The position numbers were made by a program, and so were the translations under genes. Under the pieces are notes generated by a model. It was not told where the DNA came from. It was given only the letters and a program-made list of their open reading frames with translations, and did not search any database. DNA of 64,000 bases from Pegoplata infirma (lineage: Eukaryota; Arthropoda; Insecta; Diptera; Anthomyiidae), in assembly GCA_963921195.1 (NCBI GenBank), contig OY992536.1:179498995-179562994 (forward strand), given 5' to 3'. Position 1 is the stretch's first letter, and the number at the start of each line of letters is the position of its first letter. Positions 1-10,429 of the stretch are shown here, in pieces.

Positions 1-283
1 AAAAAAAACTTGGAAAAAATTTGGTCTTCAATTTTTTTTTTCTGAAAAATGTTTTGAAAAAAAAAATTATATATTGATTTTTTTTATTTTACTACATTTT
101 AGTTGTTTTGACTACAAATGTAAGTAGTTTTTACTACATAAGTCAGTTGTTTTTTTTTTGTCAGTTACAATAACTAACATTGTTAGTTGATTTAACTGAA
201 AAAGTAGTTGACCCCAAAACAACTTACAAAGTAGTTATTTTAACTGACATTTTCAGTTCATATTACTAACATAATTTTTTTAG
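1..283. repeat. A/T-rich DNA ending in a CACTAAAA-type MITE end
   Basis: The stretch is rich in TAGTTG/AACTGA motifs arranged in both orientations. It ends with TTTTTTAGTG, which is the reverse complement of the CACTMAAAA termini seen on several other TIR elements in this window. The left end would lie before position 1, so the element is probably cut by the window edge. No coding sequence is visible. Confidence 0.35.
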
Positions 284-348
284 TGCGATTAATTATTTGC
301 CCGATTAGCCGATTAAACCAAAACCTCGATTATTTGAATACCCTAATG

Positions 349-840
349 TTTAGAAGAGTTTTTATACCTTTCAACAGCGATACCAACTTAGTCATTTTGT
401 GGCTATAATTCAGCCCTTTTTTTTAAAGGCTACCACCTTTTTTTGGTTATCTTTTTTAGCCCTTTAAGCACTTTTTAAGGCATTTGATTTTTACCATAAT
501 CTGGAAACTTTTTATTGTTTTTTTTGTACATAATTTACAAAACAACTCTAACTACAATGTTTTTATACATGTAGTTAAAAAAAAAAACATCCAATAAATA
601 AAATGAAGAGATACAAAAAGTAATTCTCTCATTTTAAATCAGATATCGTATATTTTTAGAAGAGTTTTTATACCTTTAAACGGCAATACCAACTTAGCTC
701 TTTTTTGGTTATATTTAACCCTTGTCTTTTTTAAGGGCTAACAGTTTTTTTGTTATCTTTTTAGCACTTCTTGAGTCATTTGGTAATTTTAACAAAAATC
801 TGGAAACTGTATTTTTTTATAACATAATTTACATAACAAA
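349..840 (+). repeat. Spaced direct duplication, ~190-bp units
   Basis: Two diverged copies, about 349-545 and 655-840, lie in the same orientation. Both start with TTAGAAGAGTTTTTATACC and end with CTGGAAACT followed by ACATAATTTACA. The spacer holds unrelated A/T-rich sequence. Origin unknown; probably part of an old repeat. Confidence 0.6.
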
Positions 841-1186
841 TTCGCTTTTGCGGCATATCAAGTTAATTTATTTATAAAATTTAACTTTTTATTAAATCAG
901 AGAAAATTATAAAAAAAAATGTTCAACAAAACAAATCCAATACTTAACATAAGTGCCACAAATTTGTACTTTTCAATTGCATTTGTAAACACATATGAAA
1001 ATGGTACTTATAAATCATTGAGGAAAGAACTGGTGAAAGTTGTTATTATTGGCATTTTTTTAGCAGTTTTGGAAGTGCTTATAAAAGTACTTCTTATGGA
1101 ATATGAAGATCGGCACATATAGCTACTATGTATGTAGTGAATCACTTATTCTTTTTGCACCACTTCGATTTTTTTTTGCTGGGTAT
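841..1186. other. Unassigned A/T-rich stretch
   Basis: It contains a 67-codon open frame (919-1122, +) that resembles no family I know and is no longer than expected by chance at this composition. Nothing else is recognised. Confidence 0.4.
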
Positions 1187-1426
1187 TTAATCATGGGAAC
1201 TCGACACAATTTTGACAGTTTTAAAAAATTGAAAAACCAAAAACGCAATTTTCTTAGTTTCATATAGGGCTATACATACCACCTATTTTTGTAAAAGAGT
1301 TTTTTTTAAATAAACTATTGCAATTATATTTATTTAAAAAACTCGATTAATCGATAATCGCGATTAAAGGCTATTTTTTTAATCGTAATCACGATTATGA
1401 AATATCACGATTATTTGCAAACTCTA
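1187..1426. repeat. Fragments of a TIR element, a foldback and a GATTAATCG repeat
   Basis: TTTTTTTGCTGGGTA near 1187 matches the right terminus of the CCCAGCAAA TIR family. The next ~100 bp (1197-1290) resembles, in reverse complement, the arm of the foldback at 62,861-63,916, sharing 'CATATAGGGCTATA'. From 1320 to 1426, ATTAATCG/CGATTAT motifs end in GCAAACTCTAG, a hAT-like terminus similar to one at 35,085. These are degraded fragments. Confidence 0.45.
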
Positions 1427-1496
1427 GTTGATATCATGTTTGGTTGATTTACAATTGATGTTTGTTGATTTAAATTTGACGATTTTATTTTCTGTG
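1427..1496. repeat. Right end of an ACAGAAAA-type MITE
   Basis: About 70 bp nearly identical to 15,660-15,729, running through TTGATATC.TG, 'GATGTTTGTTGATTTAAATT' and finishing in ATTTTCTGT. The left end of this copy is missing. Confidence 0.6.
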
Positions 1497-1665
1497 CAGC
1501 ATCTGATAATTTTTCTAAAGTACAAGTGTTATAGAAACTGAAACTTTTCTTATACAAAACATTTTTCAGAATCTCAGACTTTTTCAATACAAAAAATATC
1601 TGAGAATCTATGAAATTTTCAGCATCTGAGAAATTTTTTAAAGGATAAATATCTCAAAAAAAATG
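1497..1665. repeat. Degenerate palindromic minisatellite (CTCAGAATCTGAG family)
   Basis: Several imperfect copies of the ~36-bp unit that is abundant at 10.4-12.0 kb and 3.4-3.9 kb, for example 'TTTTTCAGAATCTCAGAC'. The units are heavily diverged. Confidence 0.5.
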
Positions 1666-1889
1666 CCTGCGAATTTTGTACTCTTGCCCAAAACATTAAA
1701 TCATGATAATGTTTTGTGGAAGATTTGGGTGTACTTACTTGCCAAAGCAAAGTTTTTTTAGAAAAAATAATGTTATATTACTTTGCTATTCCATGGAAAA
1801 CGAATTGAAATATCAGTCAAGGACCCCACTAAAAAAACAAAAGAGCTGTACATATTGTAAGTGAGTGCAAAAATAAGTGCAAAAAAGTG
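1666..1889. other. Paralogous empty site for the 61.7-kb TIR element, plus unassigned DNA
   Basis: The sequence around 1668-1695 (CTGCGAATTTTGTACTCTTG then CCCAAAACAT) matches the two flanks of the element at 61,706-62,430, joined as if that element had never inserted. The rest to 1889 is unassigned. Confidence 0.5.
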
Positions 1890-1975
1890 TTGTAACATTT
1901 TGGAGAGTATAAAAGATTCGGCACCAAAGAATATAATACTCTCACTTGTTTTATGTACATTTGATAAACAAATGG
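1890..1975 (-). repeat. Degraded DINE-like terminus
   Basis: GGAGAGTATAAAAGATTCGG followed by CTCTCACTTGTT is the reverse complement of the terminal block shared by the DINE-like copies (AACAAGTAAGAG, hairpin, TATACCCTCC). The ATTCGG/CCGAAT hairpin is decayed in this copy. Confidence 0.5.
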
Positions 1976-2745
1976 AAAATTTGTATGCGAAAAGCATAGA
2001 CTTGGTGAAAAAGTAGTTTTTGTAAAAAAAATATTTTTTTCACGAAAAACAAAATTATGGTAAAAAAAATTGAATGAACCCAAAATTTTTGGTGAAAAAA
2101 AATTTTGATGACAAAAAGTTTTTGATGAATTTTTTTGATGAAAAGAAAATTTTTGGAAGAAAAAAAAAATGATGAAAAAAAAATCTGAAAAAAAAATTTT
2201 CGGTGAGAAAAAAATTGATAATAAAAAATTTGATGAAAAATAATATGATAAAAAACAAGTAAGAGTGTTAAATTCGGCTGTGCCGAATCTTTTATACCCT
2301 CCAACACGTTTAAAATTAAAAAAAAATCGCAGCAGGGTCGTCTTTTTTTTGGGGGGTGGAGGAGGGTCTTTGGAGTTGGTGGGGGACACGATGAAAAAAA
2401 AAATTTTATGAAAAAAAAAAAAAAAATTTGATGAAAAAAAAAAAAATTGATGAAAAAAAAAGTTTAATAAAAAAAAAATTGATGAAAAAAAAAAAGTTAT
2501 GGAAAAAAAATTTTGATGAAAAAAAAAATTTTTGATGAAAAAAAAAAAAATTTATTAAAAAAAACTTGATGAAAAAAAAAATTTGATGAAAAAAAATTGA
2601 GGAAAAAATAATTTAAGAAAAAAAAATTTGATGAAAAAAAATCAAAAAAAAGTTTGATGAAAAAAAAAAAAATTTATGAAAAAAAATTTGATGAAAAAAA
2701 ATTTGATAAAAAAAAAAATTTTTTTGTTGAAAATAATTATGATCC
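1976..2745 (+). repeat. GATGAAAAAAATTT simple array enclosing a DINE-like fragment
   Basis: Long runs of imperfect 14-20-bp units of the form TTTGATGAAAAAAA, interrupted at 2256-2395 by a DINE-like end. That end has AACAAGTAAGAGTG, a perfect ATTCGGC-TGT-GCCGAAT hairpin, TATACCCTCC and a G-rich stretch also found at 59,580. Short open frames on both strands here are by-products of the simple repeat. Confidence 0.7.
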
Positions 2746-2893
2746 TTTTTATTCACCAGCCGGTGAAAAACGGTTTTATTCACCACGAGGTGAATTGTTA
2801 TCCAAGTTACAAACCCAAGTTATTAAAATGTTTGGTTTTAGGAAAATGAAAATAGTAATTCTTGTTTTCTTTTTCGTTAATTGTTAGCTTATA
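2746..2893. repeat. TTCACC palindrome repeat, second copy at 62.65 kb
   Basis: TTCACCAGCCGGTGAA and TTCACCACGAGGTGAA palindromes are followed by 'GTTACAAACCCAAGTTA' and 'AGGAAAATGAAAA'. The same order recurs at about 62,650-62,775, so this is a dispersed repeat of unknown class. Confidence 0.55.
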
Positions 2894-3378
2894 CCAACAA
2901 AAATTGGCATTACTAGTAATGGGTTTTGTAATCCGAAACAGATGTTAATAAGTAGTTACTTATTGAATGAAACACTAATTATTTTAACAAGGGCGTGAGA
3001 CAAAAATAACTAGTGAAGAGTATGAAGATAAATAAGTAGTTACTGCCTCGGATTACAAATAAGGAGTAAAAACCCATTACCAATAAGAAGAATAATAATT
3101 AGTTAATTAAAGCTTTTAAAATTTAACTTGTTTTTACTAAAACTTAAAAATTGCGTAATTTTTATTAAGTTTTTAAGTACTTTTTAAGTTAATTGAATTG
3201 TAAGGTTAAAAACTGCAAGTGCAAGAATATATTATTACTTAGATGTGCTTTTATAACATATTACTGAGAAGTAGTTACTTTTAGGCTTAAAATAATTTTA
3301 ATGGTAATGGGTACTCATTATAAATAATGTACTTGGTAATGATTACTTTTCACAACTCATTACCATGTTTTTGCTGGG
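2894..3378 (+). mobile_element. 485-bp nonautonomous TIR element (CCCAGCAAAAA family), copy 1
   Basis: It begins CCAACAAAAATTGGC and ends TTTTTGCTGGG, flanked on each side by TA (2892-2893 and 3379-3380). A copy in the opposite orientation lies at 53,796-54,282, with the same length to within 2 bp and very similar sequence throughout. It has no coding capacity. TA duplication with short TIRs suggests a Tc1/mariner-like or other TA-targeting transposase acting in trans; this is inference. Confidence 0.8.
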
Positions 3379-3429
3379 TATAGTCAAACTGAGGTGGCAT
3401 CCTGCAACTTTTTTAATATTAGACACCAG

Positions 3430-3890
3430 CCTTAAAACATTATCATGTTAAAGTGTTTCAGAATCTGAAACTTTTTCTATAGAAAAAGTGTCTTAGAACC
3501 TGAGACTTTTTCAATAGGAGAAATGTCTCAGTATCTGAAATGTTTTAATTTTTTGTCTCAGAATCAGAGACTTTTTCTATAAAAAAAATATATCTCAGAG
3601 CATTTGACTTTTTCTGTTGGAAAAAAGTTTTGAAATCTGAGGCTTTTTCTGCAGGAAAAATGTCTCAGAACCTGACAATTTTTCTATAAGAAAATTGTCT
3701 CCGAATCTGACACTTTTTCTAATAAAAAAATCATCAAAATCTGTTTAAGGAAAAATTAATCTAAATTAATCTATAGGAAAATTAATCCGATACTTTTTCT
3801 AAAGGAAATTTTTTTTTTAAATCTTAGACATTTGCTATTAGAAAAATGTCGTAAAATCTGAGACATTTTTTTAAATCCAATTTTTATTTT
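3430..3890. repeat. Palindromic minisatellite array (~36-bp unit)
   Basis: About a dozen imperfect repeats containing GTCTCAGAATCTGAGAC and TTTTTCTATAGGAAAAA, each of which is itself a palindrome. The same unit forms the body of the hAT-type element at 8.5-12.3 kb. Confidence 0.75.
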
Positions 3891-4456
3891 TCAAATTTTG
3901 AGCTTACTTAATGAGTAAATATCTACTTACAAATTTTTATATAAATATTTTTTTTTTTAAATTAGCATCTTAAATCTAAATCCCAATTTACAAATTTCAA
4001 ATAAAATATACAATAAAACATGTCTAAACTATTTGAACACTAGAAAATAAACAAATTTATTCTTAAAAAGAAAAAAACATAAAAATAACAACAATATTTC
4101 TGTTTGAAAACTATTTAGAAAATTTACAAAATAATCCTTTTTGAACAACAATAACAAGCTGGTGTTGTGGGTACACAGGACAAACAACAACACAACACTC
4201 CTTTGTAAATGAATATGTACTCAGTCGTTTTAATATCAAAACAAGCAAATCGTTTCAAAATGAAAATAGACAAGTGATGAAAGATGATTTGCTTGTACTC
4301 GTAAGATGTATTTTTTTTTTTGTTATTTTTTTAAGGAAATAAATCGAAATGAATGTACGCTCAGAAAAATAACACAGTTACTTGAATATTCAAGAAAAAT
4401 TAGTTTAGCCTTATGTTTGGCTTAAAAAAGAAATCACACATTTTTTTTTTTTATTT
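3891..4456. other. Unassigned stretch, possibly unique host sequence
   Basis: A/T-rich with short CAACAA runs (4150-4195). I see no repeat partner in the window, no open frame and no RNA gene. Confidence 0.4.
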
Positions 4457-4760
4457 GTTATACACTCCACTCTGGTGATAGAGGATATATATATTAGAGT
4501 TCGTTTGGTGACTATGTCACTTCATCTGTTTATCGGATATCAAAATTTTTTTAAAGGATTTAGGGGAGCTAAATAGAATGCCAGTTTTTTTTTGAAAAAT
4601 TTTCACTCCTTGGGGTGGTTCAAAGCATCTGAAAACGCTGTTTTTGAGCTAATTTTTCTGCAGAGAAAAAACGGCTGAATATATTGCAAATCAGATTTCA
4701 CCAGTCGATTCTACAGCAAAAATAATATCTGTTTTTTGAACTCTTAAAAAAAGTTCCAAT

Positions 4761-6141
4761 TAGGGTTATATAGTCGCAACAAAAAGTCGACTTTTCGACT
4801 TTTTTCAATTTCAAAAAAGTCGATTTTTCGACTTTTCGACTTTTTTCAAAATTTAAAAAGTCGACTTTTCGACCTTTCGACTTTTTAAAAAGTCGACTTT
4901 TTTCGACTTTCGACTTTTTTCGACTTTTCGACTTTTTTCGACTTTTTAACTTTTTTCGACCTTTTCCAACTTTTATTTTTGTAAATAAAAGTTTAGTTTT
5001 GACTTGTTGTAAGCACTTAGGTGCTATTTTTTTTGTTGTATTTTATTTATCAAAAAAAGTCGAAGAAATCGAAAATTTTGAAAAGGTTAAAAAAATTGAA
5101 AGCAAAAGATTCGACTTTCGATTTATAGAACCCTATCACTGAGGTGTTAACAATACTCAAAAATATTGGTGAATTTCTAACTCATGAATTTGGCATTGAC
5201 ATTTTTGCTTCACATACAAATACATGGAAATACCAATAGCTTCAGTTGTTATTAAACTCGGCTCTCATTTGAATTTTTTTTTCAGAAGAAAGAAATTATT
5301 TTCATCTGGCAAAAGTAAAAAAAAAATCAAAAAAAATAAATTCGAAAAAAGTCGAAACAAGTAAAAAAGTTAAATTCGGCCTTGCCGAATGTAGTGATAC
5401 CCTCCACAATTTCAAAAAGATTATTGCAAAAAACTTTAGTTAAAAGGAAATAACTTAAAAAAAAAATTAAAAAAAAAAAAAATCCGCGAAAAAAAATTTT
5501 GGTAAAAAAAAAAATTTTTACTTTTTGTCAAAATTTTTTTTCTTTTTTTGTCAAAAAATATGTTCGTACTTGTTTAAATACCATTTGGTACTCAATTATG
5601 TTCACATATGTCAACCAGAAGCCGAATTAAAGCATTTTGTATTTTTAGGTTATGTTGAATGAAAATTTTACTGAAATTTTTGAGGTGTGCTTACATTTTC
5701 GTTCATAACTTTTGAACCGCTGAACCGATATCGCTCAAATGCAATACCAAACTTCTCGGGAGAACTTCCAATAAATATGTTAAGTTTCAGTCATCTCTGT
5801 GCAATATTTTGTCCAATAGAGCATTTTCCACAGACAGACAGACAGACAGACGGACAGACGGACATCGCTAGAATGTCTTAAAATCGATCGGGCATCATGA
5901 ATATATATACTTTATGGGGTCCCAGACCGATATTTCGATGAGTTACAAACAGAATGACAAACTTATATATACCCTCTATCACTAAGTGGAGGGTATAAAA
6001 AGTGGAGAAAAGTCGAAAAAGTCGAAAGCAAAAGTCGACTTTTCGACTTTTTAAGAACAAAAAAGTCGATTTCGACTTTTCGACTTTTTCATACAAAAAG
6101 TCGATTAATCGACTTTTCGACTTTTCGACTATAGAACCCTA
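4761..6141. mobile_element. hAT-like TIR element with internal AAAAGTCGA repeats and 8-bp TSD
   Basis: It starts TAGGGTTATATAGTCG and ends CGACTATAGAACCCTA, an imperfect TIR. The 8-bp direct repeat GTTCCAAT abuts both ends (4753-4760 and 6142-6149). The interior near both ends consists of alternating AAAAAGTCGA/TCGACTTTTT tracts that can pair over long distances. An internal TATAGAACCCTA at 5122-5133 may mark an older nested end. An 8-bp TSD fits hAT superfamily targeting; no transposase is present. Confidence 0.75.
5356..5999 (+). mobile_element. DINE-1/Helentron-associated-like element
   Basis: It begins AACAAGTAAAAAAGTT, then has an ATTCGGC-CTT-GCCGAAT hairpin (5374-5390) and GATACCCTCC. 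A GACA/GACG microsatellite core sits at 5831-5864 and a block with TACTTTATGGGGTCCCAGAC follows. It ends in the TATACCCTC...GAGGGTATA hairpin (5968-5997). The architecture matches what is known of DINE-1-type elements in flies (GTCY microsatellite core, terminal hairpin). It sits within a GTCGAAA tract of the host element with no clear TSD, as expected for Helitron-type insertion. Confidence 0.65.
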
Positions 6142-7300
6142 GTTCCAATAACCCACAGCAGGGGGCGGAAAAATTGATAATTGGTACAAAAAGCACCTTT
6201 CTAGCACAACCCATTAAAAAGTTATAAGGCTTTAAAGTTTTTTTCTAATGGCAAAATTATAAAACACTGACCGAAATTTGAAAATTTTTTGGATGGGTCA
6301 GCGGTCTGGACACTCGTTTTAGATTTTCATCTCAATGCTGATTCCAAATCTGGTTTCCAAAAAGTGCCGTAACGTCAGGTTTTTGAGATAATTGAGGTCA
6401 AAGTTCACAAAAAACGCATTTTTGTGCATTATTGAGAGCATTTTTTTATGATCTTTTTGGATGATATTCTGGGATCATAAAACTTGTTTTCGATTAACAT
6501 TTCGATGCTGATTCTGAATCTAGTTTTCAAATTTTTCTATCACGTCATGTTTTCGAGAAAATTGAGGTCAAAGTTCTCAAAAATGGTGTTTTTGTCCATT
6601 TTTGAGAGCTTATAACTTTTTAACGGGTTGTGATAGAACGGAAAATTTGGTACCATTTTGTTAAGCTGGAAATGCTCTTTAATTGTACATATTTAAAAAG
6701 TTAATTTAAAATGAAAATGGAAAAACCTTATATTTCCGCCCTCTGTGGTGCGTTTTTGGAACTTTTTTTAAAGTTTAAAAAACGACCATTGTATTATTTT
6801 TTGCTGTAGAATCGACTGGTGAAATCAGATTTGCGATATATTCAGCCGTTTTTGCTCTGCAGAAAAATCAGCTTAAAATTCGCGTTTTCAGATGCCTTGA
6901 ACCACCCCAAGGAGCAAATTTTGTTCCAAAAAAATACCGCCATTCTTTTTAGTTCCCCTAAATCCTTCAAAAAAATTATGATATCCGCAGATCCAATTTT
7001 CAAAATTAACTCTAATAAATATGTTTGTCATTCCGTATGTAACACATTGAAATATTGGTTTAGGCCCTATTAAGTATATATATTCATGATCCTTGATCGA
7101 TTTTAAGGCGATATAGCGATGTCCGTCGATCTGTCTGTATGTCTGTCTGTCCGTCCGTCTGTCTGTTTGTCCGTTGAAATCGTGTTTTTGGCAATAATCC
7201 GGAACCGATTTAAACACTTGGGGTACCAAAAGTTGCGTAATTCCCTAGGCAGAACCTGATGTATTTTGTTTTTGAAATCGGTTAATATTGGTCTTAAGTA

Positions 7301-7530
7301 CACAAAAACAATTGTACTGTAGGCTCATTCCCAATTCAATCGTTGTTGTATTAACAAACAATTTAATTACGGTGAATAAATTCAATTTTTTAGTAATTTA
7401 TATATATTTAGAAATAAAATAATTGATATTTAATTGAACAACAAAATTTTTCAATAAAATTAAATTGTTTGTTAACACAACACAGATTTAATTAAAAAAG
7501 AGCCTGCAATACAAACTTATTTTTTCTGTG
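7301..7530. mobile_element. 230-bp MITE, ~65-bp TIRs, TA duplication
   Basis: Both ends read inward as CACARAAA, then GTAxTGxAGGCTC, and then reach GTTAACAAACAATTTAA in a near-complete inverted repeat. TA flanks both ends (7299-7300 and 7531-7532). It is inserted within DINE-like sequence. Confidence 0.75.
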
Positions 7531-7916
7531 TATATGTATAAATTCATGATCCTTGATCGATTTTAAGTCGATCTAGAGGTGTCCCTCAACCTGTCTGTCT
7601 ATCCGTCTGTCTGTTGAAATCGTGTTTTCAGCGATAATACTAAACCAATTTAAACGCTTGAAATACCAAAACTTGCGAAATTTTCCTGGTCAGAGGTTTA
7701 TTTAGTTTTTAATTCGGTTACTTAGATTAAAATTTATGAGTGGATTTCGGAAATAACTTCCAGAGTCTTTCAACATAACCATAATAAAAAATAAAACTGA
7801 AAAGAAAAAAAAATAAGAAAAGAGGAAAAAAAATATTTTTTTTTTAAATTAAAAAAAAAATCTAAATTTAATTTAAAAAAGTTCTTTTAGTAATAAAAAA
7901 AAACATGTGTTAAAAT
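7531..7916 (+). repeat. Second partial DINE-like core, then A-rich DNA
   Basis: 7545-7720 repeats the block at 7080-7290 (CATGATCCTTGATCGATTTTA, the GTCTGT/GTCCGT core, GTTGAAATCGTGTTTT, ACCAATTTAAACGCTTG) in the same orientation but diverged. From 7780 to 7916 the sequence is poly-purine and A-rich with nothing recognised. Confidence 0.6.
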
Positions 7917-8237
7917 TAGAGATGCGAGCGTGACACGAATTTTAGTGGTTCACGCGTGAATCACACGTAATCGTGAGTGAAATTTATTTTTACTCACGAC
8001 ATCATGAGTGCGTGTGAAATATTTTTGTGCATGAGTGTGCGTGAGTAAATTTTTGTTTCGTGAGTTTGTATGATTGTTTTTTGCTGTATGAAACAGAAAA
8101 CAACTAAGAAATCGTCATCATAGTTAATTTTAAAATTGTGATTTAAATTTTAATTTCGTGAATCTAACGTGAGCAGTATTTTTATTTTGTGATCGTGAGC
8201 GTGTGTGAGTCAAAATTCACTCACGTTTGCATCTCTT
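7917..8237. mobile_element. 321-bp hAT-like MITE with 8-bp TSD
   Basis: Termini are TAGAGATGCGAGCGTGA and, on the right, its imperfect reverse complement (CGTTTGCATCTCTT). The 8-bp direct repeat GTTAAAAT flanks it at 7909-7916 and 8238-8245. The interior is packed with GTGAGTG/CACTCAC motifs in both orientations. It is non-coding and was presumably mobilised in trans by a hAT transposase. Confidence 0.85.
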
Positions 8238-9071
8238 GTTAAAATGCTCTTATTGATAGCTTTATTCATATGTATGTTTATTAGGGTGGTGCGTATTCCA
8301 ATGAAGTGCTCAGATCAACTATTAATAATGCGGTAAAGTTAGTTTAATGAAATACAAGCCTTTTAAATTCCAAATGATCAAAATCGGTCCATGTCTTAGG
8401 TTCGCGCATCGCGGGTCAAAATTGGGGTTTTTGAAAACATTTTTAGCATTTACTTTTTCACAATTTTAAAAATTTAATGAAACAAAATTTCAAAATACAT
8501 AAGTTTTTCCATTTGATTTTATTGAATATATCCCAGGGCAGTGGCGTATACAGGGGGGGGCCCGGGGGCCCGGGGGCCCGGCCCCCCCCCCCGAAATGAT
8601 TTTACAAATTTCAGGATTTGGTATCAAATAAAAAGTACAATGTTAAAAAACTTCGTAAAAAAATCTAAAAAACATTTAAGAATCTAAAATTTTTTGAAGA
8701 GAAATGTTTTGAAACTGAAAATTTTTCTGTTAAAAAAATCTCAAAATCTGAAAAAAAAATTTTAGAATTTTAAACTTTTCAACAGGGACCCGATTTTAAT
8801 ACTTTTAAAACTATCTTTTTATATTTTTCTTAAAAAAAAACAAACACTTGTGTTCAATAAAAAAATAAAAATCCATTCGGAGTTTTTTATTTTAATCAAA
8901 GTTGAAAATTATTTTTATTGTTCAAAATCAAAATTTGAAAAAATCGTTTGTGATATTTATCAGGAAAGTTTAAAATTATTTTCATCTTTTTTTTATTTTT
9001 TTTTCATCGGATGAAAATAGTTTAACAAAAAAGTTAAAACAGAAATTAGTTGAAGAATAATTTAATTATTT

Positions 9072-9772
9072 TTATAAAAAAGTGATATGTTGTAAAAAAT
9101 TAAGATTTATATGTACATTTATGTACAATAGGGCGTGAAATTTTTCGCCACTTTGTCCAATTGTGATATTTTTTGGCCTTAAGTTTCGCCCTCGGTTATC
9201 ACTTTCTGTCTGCCGTTTTATCGTGATTGCGAAACTGGCAAACATAACGTTCGTATCATTGTAGAAGAAAATTGTATTTGGTCCAAAAAATCCATAATCA
9301 TTAACATTTTTGAATCCGTCTCTGATTTTATGATAACACATCAAGTGGTTTTTCATTTAGGAACAATTTTGACCGATTTCGTGCAAAGCCTTGGATGTAC
9401 TAGATCAAAATAAGTTGATATAAATACATCGCGCTTTCCAATCACAATGACCAAAAACAAAATTAAAAACACAAATCGGTTCTAAGTACATATTAAGATA
9501 CGTAGTTTTATTCATTAAATTTGAAGGTGATGCATTGACTGCTACTAAAAAAAATGGAACAAGATCTAAAAATTTTGCACAATTTTCAAAAATGCCATAC
9601 ATTTTTTGCAATTTATTTTAAACCACCTTTGACTTTGTGACCTAATGTTACAAAAACTTAGTTTGACCAACAGTCCGCCATATTTAAAAAAAAGCAGCGA
9701 AAACGTTTTTTGTTTTAAATTTTGAGCAGCTTCTTTTACTATTCTCGACACATTAATGGAATACGATTTCAT
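9072..9772 (-). other. Unrecognised open-frame region inside the hAT element
   Basis: Three overlapping or adjacent frames (94, 68 and 68 codons) lie on the minus strand, in the least repetitive part of the element. Composition is slightly more balanced than its surroundings (for example around 9180-9240). They could be remnants of a decayed transposase, but I see no catalytic DDE motif, dimerisation motif or zinc-finger signature. Function unknown. Confidence 0.2.
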
Positions 9773-10429
9773 TATTTTGCATTTTATAGAAGGCGACAGT
9801 ATTGATATAAAACAATTGAGAAATTAAAAAAAATTAGGGAAAGAAGGAAAAAGTTATGGATATTTTCTAGCCATTTTTCAAAATCTTTCAACTTTTACCC
9901 TCTGTAATTATAACAGATACAGAGATCTGCTCCTTAAACTTTACGCTACGATAGTTCAAGGTCTTGTCTACACAATTGCGCTTGCAGATTTCCTTAATTC
10001 GAAAAATTGGAGGTTTTATTAACCATTATTGTCGGTTGTGATATATATTTGTTTAAGTTTTTATAAAAATTGTATTTAAAATATTTGATTTAAAAATAAA
10101 CAAAAGATGAAAAAAAAGATATTTATATTTTTTATTTTTAAATATATTCCTCCTTTGTGATATTTATCGCAATGAATATTTTTCGATTTTCATCATGATG
10201 GATATTTATTTTTTAAACAAAAATATTTATTTTATTTTTTTGAACAAATTGAAAAATATTTTGAACTTTAAAAATAAATATTTTGATGAAAACAAAAAAA
10301 TAAAACGTTTTCCGGTCCTTGCTTTTCAACCTAGGATTCTAATGAAAAAATAACTTAGAACCTGCAGTTTTATGTAAACAAAAAATGGACCTAATTGTAA
10401 GTAAAATATAGTCAAATCTTAAAATGCGA

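Larger units (their letters stand above)
4457..7290. mobile_element. Foldback element inserted in a DINE-like element
   Basis: Inverted arms of ~270 bp lie at about 4490-4760 and 6727-7017. Landmarks in both are AGAGTT at the tip, GGATTTAGGGGAGCTAAA, GGGGTGGTTCAAAGCATCTG and GATTTCACCAGTCGATTCTA. Outside the arms are the halves of a DINE-like repeat: TATACACTCCACTCTGGTGA at 4460 on the left, and TTTGTCATTCCGTATGTAAC plus a GTCTGT/GTCCGT core at 7020-7290 on the right. The spacer (6355-6460 and 6510-6620) has two diverged tandem copies of a block with GAGAAAATTGAGGTCAAAGT. The left arm is split by the element at 4761-6141. Confidence 0.65.

Noticed and set aside
1829..2389. 186-codon minus-strand frame rich in Phe and Ser
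   Set aside because: It is the complement of the GATGAAAAAA simple array and a DINE-like end; extreme composition, no domain.
5687..6096. Short frames at the AAAAGTCGA element and DINE-like core
   Set aside because: Simple-sequence by-products; the segment is explained by two nested elements.
6888..7303. 113- and 66-codon minus-strand frames with repeated Thr-Asp-Arg-Gln
   Set aside because: They translate the GTCT/GTCC microsatellite of a DINE-like element.
8561..8592. CpG island or promoter at the GGGGCCCGGGGGCCC run
   Set aside because: It is a 30-bp low-complexity tract at the hAT terminus with no CpG enrichment around it.
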